From NCBI GenBank assembly GCA_964464175.1, contig CAYXFD010000014.1, positions 1-64,000 of the forward strand: a stretch of DNA of 64,000 nucleotides, read 5' to 3'. This DNA comes from CAYXFD01 sp964464175 (GTDB taxonomy: Bacteria; Cloacimonadota; Cloacimonadia; Cloacimonadales; JAJBBL01). The translations under genes were made by a program, and so were the position numbers. This document shows, piece by piece, positions 26,289 to 35,900 of this stretch. Below the pieces are notes generated by a model. The model was not told the origin of the DNA. It made no database searches and saw only the letters and a program-made list of their open reading frames with translations. Within the stretch, counting starts at the first letter, position 1. Every line of letters begins with the position of its first letter.

Positions 26289-26393
26289 TATCCGGTTTCG
26301 GATAGTGGTACGGCAATATAGCAGCGTAAGTAGTAATGGAGTTGCAAGTTAAGGTTTTTATCCGAATTCGGATAACATATCCGATTTCGGATA
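26289..26393. promoter_or_regulatory. Three palindromic activator sites upstream of cassette copy 1
   Basis: Three 16-bp sites of form TATCCG-N4-CGGATA: TATCCGGTTTCGGATA (26289-26304), TATCCGAATTCGGATA (26359-26374, a perfect palindrome) and TATCCGATTTCGGATA (26378-26393). Their centres lie about 98, 168 and 187 bp upstream of the predicted sigma-54 start, the usual range for enhancer-bound NtrC-type activators. The same three sites recur before copy 2. Binding by the neighbouring activator (38620-40005) is inferred. Confidence 0.8.
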
Positions 26394-26444
26394 GTGGGTT
26401 CAGGGGAAGTTCGACTCTATTTTCAGTTAGAGATAGAAAACTAT

Positions 26445-26740
26445 GCTAAAATATTCAGTAGCTTTTGATTATTGAGACCAAGCAAAGCAATTTCTACGAT
26501 ACTAAAACTTTCTCAAAGCCTGCACTTTTAGCAGGTAAAATTTTCGCTATTAAAAGAACAGAACCGACAGTAGTGAGTTCATGCTTATGCCTATGCAGCT
26601 CTTTTTTACTCAGTATCAAAACCGGGTTCATGAAGCTAAAGATAATCAGAGGAAGAGACATAAAACTATCCAAAAGATGTAAAGATTCAATATCTTTCTT
26701 CCGTTGAGTGTTTCGAAAGTTTATGAACAACTGAATATGA
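26445..26740. other. Spacer between the two cassette copies
   Basis: About 300 bases that match neither end of the duplicated unit. Short frames on both strands have no recognisable family and no good ribosome site, so I call no gene. Homology between copies stops near 26445 on one side (GAAAACTA...) and starts again near 26741 on the other. Confidence 0.5.
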
Positions 26741-26831
26741 TATCTCGCAGAGGGAGAGGGGAGAGAAGTGAAGGAAAGCGGCTCTTTGTCACATTTAATC
26801 AGAGTTGGCATGAAAATGTATATATCAAGAA

Positions 26832-26866
26832 AAAACCCCTTCTCCAGCTGGCAGAGAAGGGGTTTT
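26832..26866 (-). terminator. Strong rho-independent terminator of giant gene copy 2
   Basis: AAAACCCCTTCTC (26832-26844) and GAGAAGGGGTTTT (26854-26866) form a perfect 13-bp stem, and the minus-strand transcript then runs into TTTTTTCTTG. As in copy 1, a small hairpin CTGTTTT (26874-26880) / AAAACAG (26890-26896) lies between the stop codon and the terminator. Confidence 0.85.
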
Positions 26867-26934
26867 CAGTTTGCTGTTTTGACCAGCTAAAAACAGTCCA
26901 ATACAGCGTTATTTTATTAGATCATGTCTACCGG

Positions 26935-29900
26935 TTATCTGGTAACGGGTAAAGGTGAAGCTACTACCCGGTAATAACGACGGTTAGATGCTGCTTCGCT
27001 GTATGTTGTTAAGGAACTATCCTGCTGCATCAACAATTGCCACCCATTCAGTGGGTCAGTTTCATTAGTTACCGGCTCAGACCTGGCATATATCTTGTAG
27101 GAGTTGGCACCTTCCACAGCATCCCAGCTTAAATAGACGGTACTCCCTGCTACACTGATAGTAACATTCTGAGGGGATTGAAGAGCTCCGGAAACTTGCG
27201 GAGTTGCTTCAACGGTGTTAGAATGTCCCGATTCTCCTTCTTCGTAAACTGCCGTAACGTAGTACTCGTAAGTAACGCCATTTACAACATTATTATCCGT
27301 ATATTCCGTTCCTTCCACCGGTTCTTCGTTGATCTGTTCACTATTCCGGTAAACATTGTAACCCAGGAAAGAGATGCGGGAGCTTCTCTGTTGGAAATAG
27401 TCCTTATCTGAGTTCAAATTTATATCGTTTCCGTCCGGCCTTACAGGAGGGTTAATGTCATCCCAGCTCAGATCAACGGCTCCGTCCCTCGCTGTAGCTG
27501 CAAGGTTTTGAGGAACCGGTAAACTGAGAGTGGTAAAAGACATAACTTCACTCCAGGCTCTGCCTCTCGGATTGTCTGCAAAGGCAATGTAGTAAATGTC
27601 ACTTCCCTGTTCCAGGTTTTCGGCTAAGGCGGAAAAACTCTCCCCGGGACTGCTGGAATTAACTAATAAACCAGAATTAGCCGGGTCAGGATCGGTGTCA
27701 TAGTAGAAACCTTTTTCCAGGATGGGGAGATCTCCCGTTGAGGTTATTTGAGCATTTAATACTGCCTCAAAATAGTTAACCTCTGTAGCAGCATTTGTTA
27801 TAACAGCAGGAGAGTCTCCACCCAGAATAATCCCATCCAGATGCCAGCCGGTTATGTTATAGCTATTACCGTCGAAAACCCAGGCAAGTCGCAGATTGTC
27901 AGCTCCCACTCCATGTTCTGCTGTGGTCAAAAGATAATCCAGTTCTTGAGCAGCGAGACTGGAATCCACATTCAACCATTCCTGAATCAGGTAGCTGTCA
28001 GTATCAACGATGGAATAGATCCGGAGATCGAATACACCGTCAAGATGATCCACCTGCTGTTTGAACGTTAGATCGATCTGACTGAGACCGGAGGTATCGA
28101 AAAGAGGAGAGAGGAGAGTCACTTCACCGATGATGTGAGGATCGAAACTGAAGAGCATTTCAGGGCTTTCAGAACCGGCTTGGCTGGTGCCGCTGACCCA
28201 CCAGTTGAGATGACTGCTTTCCCAGCCTGCGGGGAGGCTTCCCTCATCTTCGATACTGAAGCCTTCATAGTAGGGAACATTTTCTGTTACAAGTTGATAG
28301 CCAAAACCGGTTATCCCAATGGAATGAATTTCGCGCTCAAATGACCTGCTGTGGTTTTTGATAAATAATTCCCGACCCGGTGCACTTCCCTCAACAATAT
28401 TGATCACGGCTTCTTTTTGTCCGGTTTCATTGGGTCTGAATTTAGCTCCGATCGTTGTACTCTGACCGGAACTCAATTCAACAGGAGAACTTAGGTTGAT
28501 CAGTTCAAATTCAGCCGGATGCCAGCCAGCGAGAGAAATATCATCCGGACTGAGATACAACAATCCTTCTCCCGTATTGGTTATCTCAAAATACTGAACA
28601 GGTGAACTCTCGTCCACTTCTACTCTCCCGAAGTCATGTGAGGAAGGATTGAGAGTAAGAATCGAATACTCACGTTCCCAAATCCGGATATCATCAATAG
28701 CAAATCCTTCTTCTGTGACCGATTCGTTAGAGGCAAAACGGAAACGGAGCCGTACCTGCGGTTGGTGTGCCAAAGATGAAAGAGAAGTGCTGAATTCTGT
28801 CCAGCCTCCGCTATTGCCAGACCATTTGGGTACGTTAAGCGGTCCCAGTAAAGAGGTATTGTTGTAAAATCCTGTATCGGCTTCCACATAGAACCAGTTG
28901 CTGCCGCCGTCTATTGTAGCTTCCAGGATCATACCGTCATAATCAGGCTCAGTCTGATGATTTATCCGGACGGAAAACATCGGCTCATCCAAAGCTGTAA
29001 AATCAAAGAGTGGGGAACGGAGCCAGATATCAGCACCGTTCATATAATTTCCCCCTAAGTTTGTCATCCAGGCATAATCTCCGCTATAGGCACTGTTGAT
29101 AACCGTCTGAGACGGTTCTCCCTGCTGCCAGATATTCATACCGGAGATCCTGCCCCCTTTCCAGCCGCCGTCACTCAGTTCGAAATCTTCGAAATAGGGA
29201 AAAATTTCAATAGCAGTTGCATCTGCCAGGAGGGTGAATGACCAGATAGGGCAGTTTTCCGCCGAACTGCGGATGGAAGCATTTTCTCGCAGCACATTAT
29301 ACTGCAAGGGGTGTGATAACTCCGGATTCTCGTCCCGAAGGAGACTGCGGGTGTGTTCTTCTCCGGAAGCTGATGGGATGACCTGCCAGTAATAGGTCTG
29401 ACCATATTCAAGTGTGAAAAATGGAGGCATGGAATGGGTTCCGGGACCACCCCAAAGTACATCTGATTGATAGGTCGCGAGGGTTGGATCTGTTCCGGCT
29501 CTGATCTGATAAACTACCGGATCGGTATAACCCTCCTGTGAAGTGTAAGTCCATTCCAAAAAAGTCTCCATAGGAACATCGATAGCTCCGTCTTCAGGTT
29601 GCGGAGAATGAGCTGTTGCGGGCGGAGCGATGGTGTTCCAGATGCGGAAATCGTCAATAGCGATTCCTTCATCTACATAAGCTTCACCGTAATCTCCGTC
29701 GGAAGTAAAACGAAAACAGAACCAAACCTGAGGTTCATTTGCTAAAAACGGTAAAGAAGTACTGTACTCTGTCCAGATACCGTCAACTTCTTCTGTTCTG
29801 CCGGACCAGTTAGGATGGCTGGGAGCCGGTAAGCTCATCCGGTTGTAGAATCCGTCATCTCCAATCACTTGCTGCCAACTGCTGTTATCGAGAGAGTATT

Positions 29901-32900
29901 CCAGGATCATTCCGTCGTAAGAGGCTTCACTCCAGATATTCAGCCAGACCGAGAGGTTGGGATCATCCAATTCGCTGAAATCGAAAACCGGAGATTTGAG
30001 CCAGGTATCAGCTTCATTTTCATAGTTTTGATCTAAATAGGTCATCCAGGCATTAGTTCCGCTAAGGGGCATATCAATCCGGGATTGAGACGGCCAGCCT
30101 AACTGCCAGTGATCGTTGCCGCTGAAGGCACCGCTTGTCCAGCCTGCGGTTCCATCTTCGAAACTTTCGAAGTATGGATAATTGGCAACAGGTGGCAGAG
30201 GTTCGGTAGTAAAAGTCCAGATGGGGCAATCCAGCGCATTACTGCGATCACTATCAGAACCGGGCAGCCAGAGATCTGATGAACGAATGATTCCGGAAGT
30301 TTGCCGGCTCTCTTCATCTGTCGTGGGAATGACCTGCCAGAAATAAGTGGTTGCGTATTGAAGAATGATATCGCTATCGTAATGATAATAGCCTGGTCCG
30401 CCGGAGATATATCTTTCGGTATAAGAAGTCATTGTTGGACTTGTTCCTATTCTCAGCCTGTATCCGACCGGGTCGGGGTATCCGGTCTGGGAGTTATAAC
30501 CCCAACTGAGGATCGTGGGAAGAGGTACTTCTGAGGCTCCGTCGAAAGGTGCGGGAGAATGAGGAGTAGTGGGACCGGGAGTTGGAGATTCCAGCACAAT
30601 GTCATCTATACACCAATGATTGATGCTATCGGAATTTCCTGAAAATATCCAGGCTATTTGCAGATTTGACTCACCGGCACCTTGAGCAGAAGTGATTGAA
30701 TGAGTTACGATCTCGGCAGGGATATTGGCACCGGGGCTGACCCATTCACGCAGCAGATATTCCGTTTCTCCCAAGATGGTAACGAGCTTAAGTGTATAAA
30801 GCCCTGAGTAGTGATCCAACATGTGTCTGAAGGAAAGATCCAAATTGCTGAAGCCTGAAGTATCAAGCGGTAGAGTCTTCAGGTATATCTCTCCCGAGTT
30901 TTCGGGGAGATAGTAGAATCGCATTTCGGGAGAGCTGCCTCCGGCATGAGTCGTAGTACTGGCTCCCCAGTTAGTCGTTGACCTTTCCCAACCGGCAGGA
31001 ATTCCTCCGGAAGCAACACCGTCAAAGTTTTCCTCCCAATTGAAGGTCGGTACGAAATCAGCATCCCAGATCTCGATGTCATCAACGGCAGCACCCTGAT
31101 AAGTTACCGAGTTGTCAGTAATGAAACGGAATCTCAGCTGAACATTACTCTGGTTAGCTAAATGCGGCAGGGTCGTGGTAAATTGAGTCCATTCCCCGAT
31201 TAAACCTGACCAGTTTGGCTGAGGATGTGCACCATAGGTAATAGTGCTATTGTAAAAACCGGGATCATTCAAATGCTCCCAGGTATTACCTCCGTCATCC
31301 GAAGACTCCATGATCATTCCATCATAGCCACTTTCAATATTCAGATGCAGCCATACTGATAAACTGGGAGCTGTAACCGTGCTAAAATCAAAGATCGGTG
31401 AACTGAGCCAGCTGTCGGCATCATTCGGATAGTTCACTGTCAAACCGGTTGCCCAGACCTTTGTTCCGCTATAAGCATTATCCATAGGATCTTGATCAGG
31501 GACTCCCCATTCCCAGATATTGGAACGTGAGATCGAACCTCCGTACCAACTTCCCGGTCCTGCTTCGAAATCCTGGAAATAAGGGAAGCTGCTGATTATC
31601 GTCTCACTTACTGTGAAGTTCCAGATCGGACAGTTTACTGCCGGCCCACGGGAAGAATTGTCCCTCTCCAAACTTGATTGTCTGCCTCTGCTTTCCGGAT
31701 CTGTAGTGGGTATTACCTGCCAGTAATAGGTGTTGCCTAAGCTCAAAGAGACAAGGGGAGCTATTGTATATGTTCCCGCTCCTCCTGAGACGTAGCTCTC
31801 CTCATAGAGAGCCATTACAGGATCAGTTCCCATCTTAACGATATATCCGATAGGTTCGGCAAATGATGGATGAGAGGTATATGTCCAGCCCAGGTTTGCC
31901 GATGGTTCTATTCCCTCTGAATTGTTAGCCGGTTGAGGAGAATGGGCTACGTAGGGATTAGTGCTGTAGAAAGTCCAGATAATATTACTATCGGGGTCGT
32001 TTTCATAAGCAGCACCGGAAAAGCCTCCGGTGGCAGATCGAATGATCAGATGTCCTTCTCCCGGTTCGTGATAGACATTGTATGCCCCGTTCCAGGTATT
32101 TGCCGGGAAGACCGGTTCTTCCATCATGAACCCCTGAGTGCTGTATTTCTTGAGCAGGGTTCCACCGACAGCTCCCTCTCTGAAAGTACAGTAATTGAAA
32201 GGATGATCGGTATCCACTATGCTCCCCAAAGCTAAATTGATGCCGTTGGCATTCATCCGTTCAAAGACGGTATAACGAGCGCTGATCCTGGAACCGCTAT
32301 AGGTTTGAAAGCTGTAATAGCCGCTATCGGCACCGATAGTGATTGGCTGTGCTGCAGTTCCCACTGCATAAAGCTCACCCTGAGCACCAATGAGCATGCC
32401 GGCATTATTGTTCAGCTTCAAGGTCGAACCCGGATTCATAGTTAGTCTGCGAAAGGCAATATTAAGACTCCCTTTGACGGTTAATGTTTCTCCGCCCGGA
32501 ACTTCGGCATAGCAACCCACCCCCTTGTTGATGGTCAAATTATGGAAGGTCTCGGTAGGGATGATGGAGTTAAGATTACCGTTATCAATGAACTGCACGG
32601 TACCCGTGCCTTCATCGAAAGCAGAAGTTCCGGCCGTATTGATCCAGTTTCTGGCTACCTGCACCACGCTGCCGGCAGCCAGGGACAATCTGCCCCCTTC
32701 GAGCTTGAGATCACGCATTGCTCTCAGAATGTTACTCATCGGCATCAGGTTGCCGTCCTGGATGATAATATCTCGTGAAGCCAGAGCCTGGGTAGCTTGC
32801 AGCACGGAAAATCCGATACCGGGTTTGTTGATCACCAGATCATAGAAGCTATTAGTGCTGTGCATCTCGATCTGACCGGCACGTGCTCCGATAAATTCTA

Positions 32901-35900
32901 CAGTTCCGGTGTCACCGTTAAAAGTGTTGGGGTTATTGGCACGGAAAGCCCAGCCGATGCGGATAGTGCCGCTATTGAGCTGGAGATTGCCGGTAGTACC
33001 AATTTGCAAGCCATTATGAGTGATTTCCAGTATTGCATCCTCATTGAGTACAACGTTTCCGGTGAAGCTGAAATAAGTACCGGTATAAGCTCTGGTGAGC
33101 TTAACCAGACTTTCATCATAAATCATCAGAGAACCTTCTGCAGGTAGAGCAAACGTGCCCATACAGATCAGCTCGGAATAGCTGGCTACAATTAATTCGT
33201 CTTCAATTGTAACAGTACCATTGATCTTGAGTGAACTGTAATCCAGAAGAGTCAGTTTCGATTCGTTATTCAAAGTAAAATTGCCCGAAACAGTCAAATC
33301 ACAGTCATTCAACTCCACATTACTTTCGTTTTGGATGTTGAAATAACCCAGGACGCTGAGCGCTGCAGGGCTGTAAACATATAGATTTGCCAAATCCGGC
33401 TTATCGACGATCAGGTTTCCGAATGTAGTTCCGGTAGCATTATTATCAATATTGGCATAATTAAATCCCCCTGCCGTCATACCCAAGCCAAAGAATCGCA
33501 GAGTTGTATCGGCAGCCATCTGGAAGCCGGCATCCTCTTCGATGATCAGCCAGTTACCCAGCTCTATCATACCTTGGGTAATCTGAGAACTTGAGCCTTC
33601 AAAAAAGGTTAAACTCCGGTCAACGAGCAGATTGTCGCTGGGGTTATTCATCAGCAGATTACCATATACGTCCATGCCGCCATCGATTGTGAGAGCGTTA
33701 TCATTGAGATCGAGATCACCGGCTCCCAAAATCAGAGAACCTCTCAGATGAAGAGGGCTGATCAGAATCACCCTGTTGGTTCGGTCATTGGTCTCTTCTC
33801 TGCTGATCGAGGTTTCATCTTCCCTTGTGCTTGTTTTATTGACAATGATGCCCTGTAAATAGCTCTGTGGATGAAAAGAGACAAAACCTGTTCCTGGTCC
33901 ATAAAGCTCGATATATCCCATCTCCGGTCTGAAGTTGTTTCTCTGGCAGATAAAGTTCCCCACGGTGCGGATGATACCAGCAGTGATGTCTTCGGTAAAG
34001 GAGTAGGTTGAATTGACGATCTGGATGTTGCTTGTCTTGAAATCCAAAACTCCACCACTCATCTCTATGCTTGCATCGGCAGCATTACTCCATTGGCTGG
34101 TGGCAGCACCACCGGAGACGGTCATCAATCCATCACGGATAACCAGTTCACCATTGAGATCTGTGCGCTGGGCACTATCCTGATTAAGATGAAGCTCACC
34201 CTGATCCACGACAGTCTTGCCAACGATGCCGTTGCGGATCATATCCTGAACCACAAGATTTCCTCCGGTAATGTGCAGAGCCCCGGATTGCATATCAAAG
34301 AAGTCGCAGGATGATTCTCCCGAAGGGAAGTGTACCTCAGCCAGAGGATTGTTGATCGTGAACCGGTAGAAATCCTCACCGGAACATATCTGTTCTCCAT
34401 CTCCAGAGAAGACGACATTGCTGGTACCTTTGATAAAGCCGCCGGGACGAACATTGTTGATCCAGTCACCTTTTAGATGGATGTTGTATGCTCCGGGACG
34501 TAAAGTACCTCCATTGATGATCAGATCACCGGTAAGCTGTAAGGAACTGTTCAGATCAAAGAAAGAATCGACATCGATCTCGACATTGTGAAAAATATCA
34601 CCCCCTCTGATCGGCATTACATTGATTGCTCCGGAGAAGGCGAGAGTACCATTGATAAATTCAAGATTTCCCAGATGCTGCATGGTGGCTTGCACTTTCA
34701 CTGCTCTGACCGATTCAGATCTGAAGATGGTATTATTATCGATCTTGAGATGCCCAGAAACGACGAGATCTGCCTGAGACAGAGTACTGACGGTAACGGA
34801 TGCTCCAAAGTTTGTATTGATGGTAAGGTTATGGAAAGTGAAATCAGGCGAGTCGTTGTAAATAAATGAATCAGAGATGTAACCCAGCTTAAGCAGAGAG
34901 GAACTGCTCAAGCTTGAAACAGCACCGGAGCCGATGATCAAATCACCCCGGCAGGTAATTTCGCCGGCACTGCTGACGTTCAGAACACCTGTCATCCCAA
35001 AGTAGAGCGATTCATGAACCGTAAGCCTCGAAGTACTGTGATTCAAAAGCAGAAGCCCATCAACCGTCATGTCCTCCTCGACGGTCAGATTTGCTCCCTG
35101 TCCAATCGTCAGACTCTTACCATGCTCGATTGTAATGTTTCTGATAGCTGCCGCCTGACTGGGATTGAGAATCAAGGGAGAACTATGGGCATTGGCAGGG
35201 ATTATTACATCGTTGCTGGCAGAGGGCACAAAACCCTGACTCCAGTTCTGGGGATTGAACCAGTTGTTTGATACAGCACCTGTCCAGGTCATTTCATCGG
35301 TTATATTGATTGAGTAGGTAAAAGCTCCCGTGTGTTGAGAGCTTACCACCAGGGCATACCAACCTGCATTCAGAGATGTCACGATGTAGTTGAACCGCTT
35401 GAATGCAGACAATCCAGTTCGATTACCGGCAACAGCATTGTGATAACTGTAAAGTCCACTCCCATCAGCTTTATAGAGGCCAAAATCGAGTGGAGTATTA
35501 CCGAAACTGAAGGCATAGCTTCCAGGTTCCAGATAGACATTATATACTTCTGCTGCCTTATTGTTAGGCCAGTTCTTGTTATAAGCTTGGTTGACCTGGA
35601 TCTGATTGTTGCTATTGCCATCAAGATTGGCATAAGCCTGGCTGCCGCCATTACTGGTGAATTTGATGCCATAGTCGTGCGCAGGGAGTTCGTAGTTATT
35701 TATCAGCAGATAATTCGTTTTAGTTGTTGCGACTGACTGGCGTACGACGCTGCCATATTGATCATTATCGTAGAGATCAATAGTCCATCTGTCATACTGG
35801 TTGGGTTCACTGTTATCGGTAAGATCATCTCTGATACCGATTACCTTCCAGCCCGGTGCATTCAGCTCAGCCCGGTAAAAATCCGGACTGCGGATTATGC

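Noticed and set aside
26465..26811. Short frames on both strands in the spacer between cassettes
   Set aside because: They have no ribosome site and no family, and they overlap the conserved 3' flank and each other.
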